DNA from: Uloborus plumipes
Lineage: Eukaryota > Arthropoda > Arachnida > Araneae > Uloboridae
DNA length: 64,000 nt
NCBI GenBank assembly: GCA_038373865.1
Contig: JAXGGA010002179.1
Coordinates: 62,001 to 126,000 of the forward strand
Direction: 5' to 3'
A program made the translations under genes and the position numbers. Below, in pieces: positions 1 through 58,746 of the stretch. The notes under the pieces were generated by a model, which worked only from the letters and a program-made list of their open reading frames with translations, searched no databases and had not been told where the DNA came from. Every line of letters starts with the position of its first letter. Position 1 is the first letter of the stretch.

Positions 1-283
1 ATGGATTGCTGCTTGTCCTCAGAATTATTAATGAAAAGTTAATTCTAAAAATGTCCCTTTGTTTCTATTTTTGTTCATTGATGGAGTGAAATTGGTTTTG
101 TGGTCTTAAAACGGTAAATTAATAAAATTATTCATGTGAACTTTCCCTTGGGGCAATAAGCATTGTAGTCAATGCCCATTTTAACATTAAATGAGCGGTT
201 TAAAACGTAACTACTTAATGTTGTATCTTTTTTACTCAATTTTACCCCCTTTTTAATTCAGTTTTATTTGATTCAACTTTCAG

Positions 284-46177
<45,894 letters not shown>

Positions 46178-46225
46178 AATATTGAAAATATTATTACTTG
46201 TGTTTGTTAAAATGTACTTTAAGTC

Positions 46226-46231
46226 AATAAA
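46226..46231 (+). terminator. Polyadenylation signal of the AHI1-like gene
   Basis: A canonical AATAAA lies 49 bp after the TAA stop of the terminal exon. It is followed by TG/T-rich sequence, as in a short 3' UTR. This supports 46087-46177 as the last exon. Confidence 0.6.
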
Positions 46232-47055
46232 ATGTATTTTATTATTGTTTTACAATATGTTCCCCATTTTAAAGATAATAAGTTAGTATACTCATTTATA
46301 AGACGTTACCTACTAAGAAAAAAATAATTATTTCTAAATAATTATTTGCTCCGTCCTCTAATCAAGAAAAAAAGTTTAGTCAAGAAGATAGTTTCTGAGC
46401 TTTTACCTCTCAAAAAATATCCCACGGGAAGATAGCAGCCGGGTCCACCAAATAAATGTGGCATCTTATAATTTTCGTCATCGGTGGCTTCATCAGAGGA
46501 TAGGTGCTTTCCAATATTCTATTTATAGAGGAAATTCTGGGCATAAATGTCCCGAGGAGCAACTTCAGTGAGCAACAAAATCAAGTCCTGCTCCAAGCAC
46601 AAAATCAACAGGGGTACAGGGGATATTCCCTCGACAAGACGAAAAACATCATGAAATTCCTCGTTTAGACCCTTCATTTACGGAAAAGTTCCGAGTCAGA
46701 GTACCCTCCCCATCTTTTCCCCAATGTCAACAAAAACAACTAAAATTGTATTTTTATGAGTTCAAGTTCAGAACATTTCTGGAAGAGAGCTATATTTCTG
46801 CTTCTAAGTTCTGCTAAATTTCCCAAAATTTCTGAAAGACTCTCCAGAACAACTCTAGCAATTTCATCAATAGCCTAAAATGGTGTTTTAGGGTTTTAAA
46901 ACTGAAAAAATTTCCTATAGAGATCAAATCCTTCCTGTCACTTGTTTAATGTCTTCAAAGAGAATTTCAAAATACATTTCTAGAAAAGAGCTCTCAGATT
47001 TATCAACCTTCCCCGTAACATCACCAAAAATATTTTAAAGTTTTATTTCAGATCC
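46232..47055. other. Downstream non-coding region with degenerate repeats
   Basis: From about 46700 the sequence reuses text like TTTCTGGAAGAG and CACCAAA at irregular spacing. The same text resumes at 48010-48293 and 51308-51560, split by later insertions. No gene was seen. Confidence 0.45.
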
Positions 47056-47063
47056 TCAACACC

Positions 47064-48001
47064 CAGTGGCGGCTCGTGACTCTCAATCTTGGGAGTGCTG
47101 TATTTTTTTAATGTAACAAAAATGTATGCGTTTGTCAATACGTTAAAAAAAATGTTTTTAACGCACCAATATTGAAATTAATAATCATTAAACACTTAAT
47201 TTATGTTTACTCAATTCAAATAAATGGACAAAAATAAATAAAAATCTTTAAATTATTCAAAAACAAAGCATTTTCCTATCTCTTTTTTTTTTTTTTTTTG
47301 CAAATTCTTTTTAAAGTTTTTCATTAGTTTTTGATATTATTGATCAAACTTTTCCTGCACTGAGCATAGCTAAGGCTGTTAACCTATCATCTGACATGTT
47401 TCGAGTGAATGTCTTAGTTAAATTTTCTCTGGTACGAGAACTTTCTACTCGTCGAAGCGTGAGCAAAAGATAACAGCGAAAAAGAAATACCCGACAAATG
47501 CTCAACACTCATCGTTTCATGCACTACTAAAGTCTAAAAATATTTTGTTTGAAGCAGCAAATAATCAAGCAGCGAAAAGGAAATATTTAGCATTCGTATG
47601 CGAGTAATCGGTTACTAAAGCATCTCAGGAAGCTGCACCGGTTGCAGCCCATAGCGCCGTTGAAAAATCCTACTTCCGATTGACCACACGTCACGCTGAG
47701 CATGCGTAGAAAGCTCTTCAGCGAGCTCAAAGGAGCTGCTCGCTGTGCAGCGCATTACGGAAAGTATGCGAATTTCTTTTCGCACTTTAGTTGAGGCCGT
47801 AAGGTTAACTTCACTGAATTTAATGGCGTGCGTGTGTGTGTGTAACGAAATCTCCTTTGATGACCAACTATGGATTTTGTATGATTTATATTCGCTCAGG
47901 ATCAGAATAAAATAAAAGTATGAATGAAATAATAACTTAAAAGCGTATTTTTTGGAAAAACTACTGGGGGTGCTGCAGCGCCTATGGACGAGCCGCCACT
48001 G
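47064..48001. mobile_element. hAT-type MITE, 938 bp, perfect 8-bp duplication
   Basis: The perfect 8-bp repeat TCAACACC flanks it (47056-47063 and 48002-48009). Ends CAGTGGCGGCTCGTG and CGAGCCGCCACTG are inverted. It has no coding capacity. Confidence 0.9.
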
Positions 48002-48009
48002 TCAACACC

Positions 48010-48293
48010 AGAAAATTTCCGGAAGAGCCCTCGAATTCCTTTACTTTCCCTAACAATACCAAAGCATAGCCTAAAAATGCATTTTTAGGTTTTACTTTGG
48101 ACCCTTCTACTTTCGTTCTACTACGTTTTCTTGGACCCTTCTTTAACAAATATAACCTAAAATTGACTTCAACTTCAAAAAAAAAAAAAAATCTTGTTTC
48201 ATTACTAAGTATGGCTTAAAGTTGCGCTCTAGTGTCGAAAGATTTCCGGAGAGATTTTTTGAATCTTCTTCATTTCCTTTAAGTCACCAAACA
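48010..48293. other. Degenerate repeat region
   Basis: Continues the irregular AAATTTCCGGAAGAG-type repeats seen left of the hAT MITE. No gene was seen. Confidence 0.4.
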
Positions 48294-49556
48294 TACACTG
48301 TTAAAAAAAACCTGAATTTTCAGGAAGATTTTTACTGATTTTAACGGGAAATTTCCGTTTTCGTTTCAAAATATAACTTTTCCTTAAAAAAAACGGAAAT
48401 ATTCCGTGAATTACCAAGTTGGAGATTCAAAAACGGAATTTACCCGGTTTTGTGGTTGAAATACCGAACGAGGAAGTTAGAGACAGTCTGAAGAGACTTG
48501 GCGCGTGCGCAGATACGACGGAGTTTTCGGCAGCATAAATGATTCATAACTGAATCAAAGTGCACAGCAAAAGTTCATCGAGAAACGCAAAGTCATCGAG
48601 AATTAATATGCATGTTTAAGCTTCTATGAAAGCGACTTGTATTATTCGCATTAGCATGGAAAAGAGGACATCTGTGTCTCGTCGTTTGGATAGTTACTTT
48701 ACAAAAAACATCACATTCGAATGTTATTTAATCGTATTCCTCAGGACGTTATTATGTGTGCCATTTTGTTTCAATTTGAAAATGCATCGAAGAACAGCGT
48801 TGAATAAGAATTATTCCAGGATTCTGCGTAGTTAATCAAATTGGCTGAAAAAATATTTTGGATCTTTTTATGTGTTTATGCGGTATGCATGTGTTTATGA
48901 GCGTTTTCCTTGCTCAACATTTTTAAGAAGACTTCGTTTACCGCAATGGATAGAATCAAAATGGGCAACAAAAGGGCGTGTTAGTATATTTTAAAATCTA
49001 CTCGCTCTATTGTTGCCTTTTTTGAGCAACTTTTATTTTAAATTGGAGGTAAGAAATTTTATTTTTGTTACTGCTATTTTTATTTTAATCTGAGTTCAGA
49101 CTTAACAGTTAGTTATTTCATGATGTAAACCAATTGTGCATTTTAGGAGTTGCATGTATAAACTTACTGGTGCTGAGGGTGAGTAAAATTTAGTGAAATG
49201 ATTTTTGTAATTTTATATCAGGATTTAAAAGCTTAGTCTCAAAACTTAGCTTTTTTACTTTATGACTTTACTTCGTTAATGTGACGAAATTAATGTTGTC
49301 AAAACTACGAAAATGATTGTCAATTTGAGGACACTAGAATAAAGAAATATTTCGCTACATTTGACGAAATTCATCCCCAAAAAATGAGGAAATGTTCGCT
49401 CGGGGTATATTCTTGGAAGTGATTTCATCAAAAACAAAGAAAATATCGTTAATTTTGAGAGTGCATTTCTGAAAGCGTTGATCACTATGAACACCATAAC
49501 GTAAATATATATGAAAATAGAGGAAATCAGTAAAAATACAGGATTTTTTTTTTTAA

Positions 49557-49799
49557 CCTGTTAACTGGGTATGACGAAATATTTCGTCATACATAAAAGC
49601 CTACAGCAATGGGCATGACGAAATTTTTCGTAAATTCTTATTGTGCATTTCAGTGTTTTATATATTTTTATTATTGTGTTGTATTATTTACATACTGAGA
49701 TGTGAATTATTATTTGTGGTGTGATATTACTTATCGCTGCGAAAAAAAAGTCCCCATTGTGAAACGAGTTGAGCAATAGCTAATTCCCCGGTTAACAGG
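49557..49799. mobile_element. piggyBac-type MITE, 243 bp, inside copy A
   Basis: TTAA flanks both ends (49553-49556 and 49800-49803). Ends CCTGTTAACTGGG and CCCGGTTAACAGG are roughly inverted. Copy B has the empty site with a single TTAA near 61026. Confidence 0.88.
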
Positions 49800-51042
49800 T
49801 TAAGGAACCACGAATGTTTCAAATTCAGAAAGGAAAAAAAGAACTTTCGGAAGAACTTAATTTTTATTCAAACATAAGAGAAAATATTTTAAAAAGAATG
49901 CACCTTGTTAATACTTTTTAATTTTTTGAAGTTATGCGCTCAGAAATACTATGCATTGATCATTCCATCTTCAAAATATTTGAGTATTTTTTGCGAGATT
50001 GATGTAATCTTTTCGAAAAAATCATGTTATTTTAATGAACTAAAATTTTTAATGAAAAAAAAAAGCCAATTCTTGTATTGCTTTAGTATTTTTTTTTAAG
50101 GCAAGATGTTTAAGAGTTTGAAGTATGAGCGGACATTTTCAAACTTTTTCTAAAAAACAAAATTCGTAAGAGTTTTAAGTTTACATTTTTGCTCATCATT
50201 TTGTCTTATATATATATATATAATTTTCCGGTGAGCTAGTTTACGCTCCTTTTTTAATTGCTCTATTTTTCTGTTTCTCATTTTCCCATATTTTAATCAC
50301 CCACATTTTTACGTTATAGGCTTATACAGATATGCTTATACTTATATATGCAAGATGGAAAATTATTTAAATTTTGCAAAGTAAACAAGCGCTTTTATAG
50401 CAGCTTAATACTAATTGCAAATTTTATATGAAAGTTCAATAAATTAGTCCTTTAAGTGGCGCAAAATGTGTAGATTGGAAAAAACAACAAATGAACAAAT
50501 TGAAATTTTAAGAAACTTTAGAGAAACATTTGAAAATTTGAGAAACAATATAAACATATAAAAAGAATAAAACGAAAAAGATAAGGAAGCACATTACTCA
50601 TGTTTATTCTTTTTATATGTTTATATTGTTTTGCAAATTTTCAAAAATCCTAGTATTTCTTAAAATTTCAATTTGTGCATTTGTTGTTCTGCACAATCTA
50701 CGCATTTTGCGACACTTAAAGGACTAATTTATTGAACTTCCATACATAATTTGCTATTAATATTAAGCTGCTATAAAAGCGCTTGTTAATTTGCAAAATT
50801 TGAAAAAATTTCCTTCTTGCATGTATATATATAAGTCAAAGCGTATAGGTATAAGTCTATAACGTATAAGCGGGGATAATAAGAAACGAAAAAATGAAGA
50901 ACGGAGAATTACGAAACGAAAAAATTCCGAACGGAAAAATGACGAACGGAGCTTATGCAAAATCACGGAAATATAATTAACGAAACGGAAACACTCCGGC
51001 AACTCAGCTGCCGTATATTTTTTCGTTATTTTCAGGACATTT

Positions 51043-51290
51043 GAAGGGTCAGGGGGAAAAACCACGGTAGTCACATTTGATTCATTTTGAGAAAAACGAA
51101 ATTTAAACTTTACGAACTCATAAACTTCCCCAGTATACTTGTTCTAAAATGACAATAATACATGAACTACAGTGTTTTTTCACGAATATTGCATATACTA
51201 AACGAAATTACACTAATTTTTCTAACAGGTGGTAGCATCAGTTTAAATTCAACAAAAAGTAGACTACCGTGGTTTTTCCCCTGACCCTTC
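51043..51290. mobile_element. Foldback MITE, 248 bp, inside copy A
   Basis: Ends GAAGGGTCAGGGG and CCCCTGACCCTTC are inverted for about 30 bp, including ACCACGGTAGTC. The 4-bp repeat ATTT flanks it (51039-51042 and 51291-51294). Copy B lacks it exactly. Confidence 0.88.
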
Positions 51291-51307
51291 ATTTTTTTAA
51301 CAGTGTA

Positions 51308-51912
51308 GTTTAAAATTACGCTTTTGAATTTTCAGTTTCAGGAAGCTTCCGAAAAGTGCCTGGATCCCTAGGGCATCACAGAAACCCGAAATCAACTTCA
51401 ATTTTTCAAAAAAGTTCTGGAGGGAGCTCAAACCTCAACTTTCCTCTTTCTTCAACAAAAGTTGTTACTTTTGCATCAATTTGAAAAATTCTCCGAATCA
51501 GCGCCTTTGAATTTTTAAATCCGTTTGTTTCCAAAGAACTGGAAGAAGGTCGGGTATAGTATCGGACGCTTGAGCTTATCTTCTGTTATTAAATATTTTT
51601 ACAGCACAATTGGACCAGAATACATTTCATACAAAACTTAATGGTTTTCTACAAATATCCTGTAAATTCCATAGTTTTTTTAATACTTTTGTAGACATTG
51701 CATTTTTATTCGTTTTATTTGTGGAGGGTTGTATCGGACATGTATAGGAAATGTGTAAGAAATATTAATTACTTTTGGATACACAAACATTTTTTTTTGT
51801 TATTAAATAGTTACTTTTGAGAAATTTTTAGCAATACAAATTATGGATCGTAAAATCTTCTTAATATATGATAAAAGAATGACATTAATGGAAAAAATTT
51901 TAATATATATAT
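51308..51912. other. Spacer between copy A and the LTR element
   Basis: The first 250 bp continue the degenerate repeats of 46.7-48.3 kb. The rest is AT-rich with nothing recognised. Confidence 0.45.
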
Positions 51913-54900
51913 TGTAACGAGTCCGTAGCACCTTCAACTTTCTTAAATGATCATTCCAATCTTGAGGAAGTAATTATAAATTTATTTACAAGTATGTACA
52001 CTTATTTACAAAAGGAACAGGAAACAATTGCTAAACATCCAGCAATTAGGTAGCAAACAGTACACTGTACTCTCAACAGTAACTCAGCACCACGTATCTA
52101 ACGTGAACAGTAATTAAGAAATTAGAAAAGCGAAACAAACATTCGCCCAAGCGAATAAAAACGAGTCACCAGAAATCAAATCTTAAAACAACTAACTGTT
52201 CAAGGCTGTTGGACAGATATTTATACTCGGAAGGAAATTTCTACAACATTCTAGCGAAATCTGGAGTGTTCTGTTTATTCATAACTTAAATAATCCATTC
52301 AAGAAAGTTCTAGCGATAAAAAGAAAAACCTACAATAATACAGCTGAGCGCGAAAATGTCTTCATGCTTATTAAATGTAGGGCAAGTGTAAAAACTACAA
52401 AGTGTTACAGGGTCGGTATACAAATGGTAGAAGTGATATCTTCAGATACTTTTGCAACATGTCGCCAGATAAAACCAAAACTAGTAAAAATGATGGGTCA
52501 TTCCATGTCAAGTGTCCCAAATTTCGAGAAAATCCCCACTCGACCCCCTCCGATTTTGATGAAATTTTTTTAGATGTACATATAAGACTTTCATGAAACC
52601 ATACCCAATTATAGCTCTATAAGCCTTATGGTTTAGCCAATAAAAATTACTGAAAAAAGGCCCCTTTTTCGTGTCTTGAAAAAAATGACCGAATCGTCAA
52701 GTTTGTGCTTTTATTCCTCGCGACCTAAGACGATTATCAGGCTCAAATTTGGTGATTCTGATCACTGTTTAGGGTAGAATAGCCTACTTGTGTAACAAAA
52801 GCTCCATACACTGTAGATTTTTTGCAATTCGCTTCCAAAGTTGGTAAAAAATCGTATTTTGGTAAATTTTGATCATACGTTATCAGCTTGTATCTACTGA
52901 GAGAATGACTTTCTGAAGCTAATTCTTTCCTCGTTTGTAGCCTGATAGTTCGTCCGAAAGATGTGCAAGTGGCATCTCGATAGCTCAAATAATTGCTGAA
53001 TTATGCGAGTTGAAATTCCAGTTAAATTTCTTTTTTCTCAATTTTGTTTCAATTTCAAAGGGCAATATCTCAAAAGGGTCATCTTAGATTTCAATTTTCT
53101 TTACATCATTGGAAAGAACACACTTTTTTTAACTAAAAAACGTTATTTTTATTTTTGAGACGAACCAGTTTCAAGGAATATTGCAGGTCAAAAATGTATA
53201 CGTCATTCAACGTGAAATCAAAGAAAAAAAGACATAGACCTCAAAAGTTGATGTCAATTTGTTCTATTAAAATTTACAGGAGCTATTGTACTTATGTTTT
53301 GATAAAAAAAAAAAAAAAAACTTTTTTAGATGTTTTTGAACTTTAGTTTTTGTGTGCGCATCCGTAAAAACTCAAGAAATGGCAAAAAATAAAGTTTCGT
53401 TTTTAACAAAAAATAATTATATTCTTATCGTTTGATTTTTTTCCTATGTGTTATTTTTAAGCTCTTGAACTAGAATTTCGGATGATATGTCACTTGGCAA
53501 GGTGTCATTCCTTTTTCAAAAAAAAAAAAGAAATATAAAATAATTAATAAATAAGATAAATAATAACTAAAACAGTTAATATGGTGTGTACGTGATAAAA
53601 AATATGTATAATAGGACTACAGAGCCATTTTTCTAAAATGCGATAACGAAAGTTTTTGATAGAGTTGAATATTGCAATTATTTCCACCGTGTAAATAAAT
53701 GATAACAATAGTGATTGAAAATGTGATAAGTATTAATTGAAAATCCATTCATTATACTGCCGAGAATGTGTCTAGATATTCAGCCTATGATTGCAATTTG
53801 CCCATAAACAAAATTGATGAAAAATGGGAAAATGCCTTTTATGACCTTGAAACATTAATGACCTACAACCTTGCCAAGTGACATATCATCCGAAATTCTG
53901 TTTCAAGAGCTTAAAAATAACACATAGGAAAAGACTCAAGCTCTTATAGCATCGGCAAGAAGATAATTATTTTTGTTAAAAACGAAACTTTATTTTTTGC
54001 CATTTCTTGAGTTTTTACGGATGCGCACACAAAAACTAAAGTTCAAAAACATCTAAAAAAGTTTTTTTTTATCAAAACATAAGTACAATAGCTCCTGTAA
54101 ATTTTAATAGAACAAATTGACATCAACTTTTGAGGTCTATGTCTTTTTTTCTTTGATTTCACTTTGAATGACGTACACATTTTTGACCTGCAATATCCCT
54201 TGAAACTGGTTTGTCTCAAAAATAAAAATAACGTTTTTTAGTTAAAAAAAGTGTGTTCTTTCCAATGATGTAAAGAAAATTGAAATCTAAGATGACCCTT
54301 TTGAGATATTGCCCTTTGAAATTGAGACAAAATTGAGAAAAAAGAAATTTAACTGGAATTTCAACTCGCATAATTCAGCAATTATTTGAGCTATCGAGAT
54401 GCCACTTGCACACCTTTCGGACGAACTATCAGGCTACAAACGAGGAAAGAATTAGCTTCAGAAAGTCATTCTCTCAGCAGATACAAGCTGATAACGTATG
54501 ATCAAAATTTACCAAAATACGATTTTTTACCAACTTTGACAGCAAATTGCAAAAAATCTACAGTGTATGGAGCTTTTGTTACACAAGTAGGCTATTCTAT
54601 CCTAAACAGTGATCAGAATCACTAAATTTGAGCCTGATAATCGTCTTAGGTCGCGAACAATAAAAGCACAAACTTGACGATTTGGTCATTTTTTTCAAGA
54701 CACGAAAAATAGGCCTTTTTTCAGTAATTTTTATTGGCTAAACCATAAGGCTTATAGAGCTATAATTTGGTATGGTTTCATGCAAGTCTTATATGTACAT
54801 CCAAAAAAAATTTCATCAAAATCGGAGGGGGTCGAGTGGGGACGCCTCGTACACTTGACATGGAATGACCCTGATGCAAATCAGGAAAAACAACAACTAT

Positions 54901-54917
54901 TTACAAGATTTGTAACA
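51913..54917 (-). repeat. 3' LTR, split by a foldback element
   Basis: Collinear with the LTR at 63088-63712 except for the 52495-54871 insertion. Starts TGTAACGAG and ends TTTGTAACA. Confidence 0.92.
52495..54871. mobile_element. 2.38-kb foldback element in the 3' LTR
   Basis: Ends GGGTCATTCCATGTCAAGTG and its inverted copy. Arms of about 1.0 kb (52495-53505 and 53870-54871) are very similar, with a loop of about 365 bp. The 4-bp repeat TGAT (52491-52494 and 54872-54875) is confirmed by the uninterrupted LTR at 63668, which has one TGAT. The 79-81-codon open frame found once in each arm reflects the inverted repeat and matches no known protein. Confidence 0.92.
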
Positions 54918-54932
54918 TTGCCCCCTTCCTAA
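54905..54932 (-). promoter_or_regulatory. Polypurine tract next to the 3' LTR
   Basis: On the - strand AGGAAGGGGGCAA (54918-54930) directly precedes the LTR start TGTTACA. This is the expected site for plus-strand priming. Confidence 0.75.
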
Positions 54933-55148
54933 GGACTGCACGTCCCGGGCAGTACAATCCCCAGAAAGGAAGCAAGGGAAATTTACAGATGCACACATTA
55001 CATGATAACCAATCATAAACATGATAAACAATAACAATGAGAACATGAAAGAACTAATAACATTAATAAAGTAATATTACAAACAATTAAAGGCAAAAGT
55101 TATTTACAAAATTTACAAACAAATTACCATGGTAGCTTTAGATTTACT

Positions 55149-56596
55149 TTACGAACTATGGCCATAGTATTGGGCTAGCCGATCATAATGTACAACTCTA
55201 GATTTTGAATGTGATAACTTCTGGATCCTCACTACGACGTCGTTCAGCCGGTGAAGGACTGTGTAGGGTCCATCCCAATGCGACTGCAATTTGGGTGATA
55301 GACCTTTACGTCGGATGGGATTCCATAGCCATACCTTGTCACCTTCTTGAAAGTCATGGCCAGTAGACCTTGTGTCGTATCGGGTCTTCATTTTCTCCGT
55401 CGCGATATTGATTCGCTCCCGTGCGAAGTGATGAACGTCTTCCAACCGGGCCTGGAGATCCTGGACGTACTCCTCAGGCGATGAAGGCGCATCTGGAGGG
55501 AGACCGAAGACGAGATCACAAGGCAGCCGAAGCTCTCGGCCGAAGAGCATCTGTGATGGGGAATATCCGGTGGTCTCGTGGACAGCACTGCGGTAGGCCA
55601 GCAGGAACAGAGGAAGTTTCTTGTCCCAATCCTGTTGATTTTTGGAGACCATAAGCGAGAGATTATTAAGGATTGTCCTGTTAAATCTCTCCACTATGCC
55701 GTCCGATTGTGGGTGTAGTGGAGTCGTTCGAGTTTCTCAATTTTGAGGATATTATATAGGCCCTTAAACACAGCAGAGATGAAGTTTCTTCCCTGATCGG
55801 AATGGATCTGCAAAGGTGTCCCATATCTCGAGATCCAATGCTGGACTAGAGTCTCTGCTACAGTGGTAGCTTCTTGATCCGGAATGGAATATGCTTCGGG
55901 CCATTTGGTGAAATAATCAATGGAAACGAGGATATATTTATTCCCATCAGTAGTTTTCGGTAGAGGATCAAGAATGTCGATCCCGATTCGTTCGAAAGGA
56001 GCTCCTACGTTGTAAAGATGTAGCTTCCCGCGGCTTCTCCTCTTCGGTCCTTTACGGGCAGCACAGGCGTCACAAGAATGGCACCACTTCTCCACGTCAT
56101 CCTTCGCCTTACTCCAGAAGAAGCGCTCTCGAACCTTGCAGAGGGTTTTCAAGACACCAAAATGTCCTCCAGTCGGACTACTGTGCAATTCCTTTAGAAC
56201 GTCTGGAATTCTTGATCTGGGAAGGAGTAACTGCCATTTGAATGCTTTACCATCGTCAGATTCCCATTTCCGATACAGGACGCCATTCCGCAACTGGAGA
56301 GATTTCCATAGAGCCCAGTATCTTTTCGTTGCAGGACTGTAGATAGAAACGTGTTGCCAACTAGGTCGCCGACTGTCCTTTTCCATTAACTCTATGATAG
56401 GCTTTAGGTCTGGGTCTTCAAGCTGATCTTTTCTTACTTGGTCGTCACTCCATGGATCAGGATCTGAAGATGATGACGTAGCAGTAACTTGACAGGCAGT
56501 AAGGATTGTCGTCCCGTTCTGTTTCTCTATTCGGGAGCAATAATGGCAGTTCTCGGAACAAGGTCTTCTTGATAATGCGTCAGCATTACCGTGTAA
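55149..56596 (-). pseudogene. Ty3 integrase region, frame-shifted
   Basis: Reading leftward, 56386-55694 starts after the RNase H end. It has the zinc-binding H-H-C-C region (GGHFGVLKT, WCHSCDACAARK), then the first catalytic Asp (GIDILDPLP) and the second (HSDQGRNF). Near 55722 the frame shifts by one base. The next frame (55694-55149) has the third acidic residue (MERFNRTI), PLFLLAYRSAVHETTGYSP and a C-terminal chromatin- or DNA-binding tail with VWLWNPIRRKG. The frame ends at 55149, 232 bp from the LTR, leaving no room for env. Confidence 0.88.
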
Positions 56597-58690
56597 TCAA
56601 CCTTTTCGGTGCTTAATCTCGATGTCATATTCCTGGAGCCGCTGTACCCACCTGGCTACCTGGCCCTCTGGATTCTTGAAATTTAAAAGCCAAGTTAAAG
56701 AGGCATGATCGGTCCGGAGCAGGAATTTACGGCCGTAGAGGTAATGATGGAAATGTTTTACAGCTTTAATCATGGCGAACAATTCCTTTCTCGTGACACA
56801 ATAATTTCACTCCGACTTAGATAAGCATTTGCTCCAGTAGGCGATGACATGTTCATTACCGTCTATTTCTTGAGATAAAACAGCTCCAACGCTCTCGTGG
56901 CTCGCATCAGTGTCAAGTATGAAGGGTTTTTCCGACTGAGGATAAGAGAGAATAGGTGTTGATATTAAAGCCTCCTTCAGTTGTAGAAATGAATCCTCGC
57001 ATTCTTTGAACCATTCAGATTTTTGTTTGCTCTCCGTCAGCTTATGCAAAGGTCGTGCAATGTTGGAAAAACCCTTCACAAACTTCCTGTAGTACGTGCA
57101 GAGCCCGAGAAAACTTCGCAGCTGATGGACATTTTCGGGGCGGCTCCAATTCTTGACTGCTGATACCTTATCTGGATCTGTTCGTACACCCTCAGAAGAG
57201 ATAATGTGACCAAGGTAGTTCACCTCACGGCGGAACAAATTACATTTGGACGGGTTTAACTTCAGGTTGGCTTCCTTAAGCTTTTGCAGCACCTTCCTAA
57301 GATTAGCCAAATGTTCCTCAAAACTGTGTCCTATGATGATGATGTCGTCCAAATAGACAAGACAGGATTCATAAGAGAGTCCTCGTAACACTGATTCCAT
57401 AAGACGCTCGAACGTGGCTGGTGCATTGCAGAGACCGAAGGGCATCACTTTAAACTGCCACAAGCCTTGTCCGGTTGTAAACGCCGTTTTCTCTCGGTCG
57501 TCGGGGTGTATCTCCACCTGCCAGTAGCCGCTCTTTAAATCCAGGGTCGAAAACCACTTGTGTCCGGAAAGGGTGTCCAGAGTGTCATCGATCCGTGGAA
57601 GAGGGTAACTGTCCTTCTTGGTGATGTCATTCAGGCGTCGGTAATCAACACAAAATCTGGTGAAGCCGTCTTTCTTTCGGACCAAGACGATAGGGGATGC
57701 CCAAGGACTGGATGAGGGTTCGATGACGTCATTATCCTGCATATCTTTCAAGAGGATCTCAACCTCTTCCTTCTTGGCGAACGGTAGTCGTCTTGGATGC
57801 TGCTTGATAGGGGGATGATCTCCAGTGTCGATCCTATGCTGCGTTAAATTCGTGCAACCAACATCCTCGGATGTAGATGAAAACATCTGCTTGAAGTTGT
57901 CCACCAATTTTTCCGCAGCGTATCTTTGATCCTTCGATAATGGTGCACTCTCAATTAATTTCGAAGTCAAGGACTCAGAAGACACAGTCTCGGAGGAATC
58001 AATTCTTCTGATGATGCAGTTTACGGGAGTACAAGTTGCCAACACTTCTCCTTTCTTAATATTCCTCGGTCTTTCACTTACGTTGGCGACTCTCACAGGA
58101 ACTGCATTCCTTGAAAAGTCCACAAGCGTAGATGCCACTAGTACTCCTTTTGGGCTATTATTCTGGTTAGGATATTCAATGAGGACGAATTTAAAGCTGT
58201 TGTTTTCCTTGATGGAGCCAGGTATTAGTACTTCTGATCTAGAGGGAATCAATAAATCTGTTTGGGCTATTATTGGATGAGCGGGTTTTAAGTTATTTTC
58301 AGCATTGAAAATTGCTATGTCTTCCCTCTTCGAGTGCAGCTCATTGTTTTTAAAGTCGATAGAAAAATCAAATTTTCTCAAGAAGTCCAGTCCGAGAATG
58401 AAGGGATCTGTAATGTCAGCGACGAATGCCGTGTGATGGTAAGTGGCGCTCCCGAACATTATTTCTAAATTCACTTTTCCTTCAATCTCGATTTTGTCAC
58501 CTGTCACAGTTTGGAGAGTAAAGCAGGGCGGCGTCCATAAGATCTTGAGTCCAAATTGACAAGCCACATCAGTCCTAATAATGGTAACGTTGGCTCCTGT
58601 GTCCACAATCATTTCGCAGGGAAACCCATTCACATATGCGTAAATGAAGAGTCCGTTGCAGCTGCCACTTCTTGAGGAAATCTGGAAAAC
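56597..58690 (-). pseudogene. Ty3 pol: protease, reverse transcriptase, RNase H, with stops
   Basis: The open frame runs leftward from about 58690 in a frame different from gag, so a frameshift between them is likely. The aspartic protease has IVDTGANVTII. Reverse transcriptase has STLDLKSGYWQ, TAFTTGQGLW, MPFGLCNAPATF and the YLDD catalytic box (LVYLDDIII). RNase H has ILDTDASHESVGAVLSQ. A TGA at about 56807-56809 falls after CLSKSE, where Arg is usual. A second TGA follows IKHRKG at about 56597, just before the HGNADALSRR motif. The element is dead by these stops. Confidence 0.9.
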
Positions 58691-58746
58691 TTTGGGATGG
58701 GGCTCATTCCAATTTGGCGAACTCCGCCCCGCGAGATGGCCATTGC

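Larger units (their letters stand above)
48296..51305 (+). mobile_element. TA-flanked element, copy A
   Basis: TA flanks both ends (48294-48295 and 51306-51307). Ends CACTGTTAAAAAA and TTTTTTAACAGTG are inverted. It is 3010 bp including two nested MITEs; the core is about 2.5 kb. Copy B (59139-62278) is the same core in the other direction. A palindrome lies at 50335-50840. Two small open frames (48626-48835 on + and 49276-49497 on -) are shared with copy B but match nothing I know. The transposase source is unknown. Confidence 0.82.

Noticed and set aside
52743..54625. The same 79-81-codon protein on opposite strands
   Set aside because: Explained by the inverted arms of the 52495-54871 foldback. 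No start context, domain or known homologue was recognised.
55388..58280. Open frames in other frames of the Ty3 region
   Set aside because: Shadows of pol, whose own frame has clear protease, reverse transcriptase and integrase motifs.
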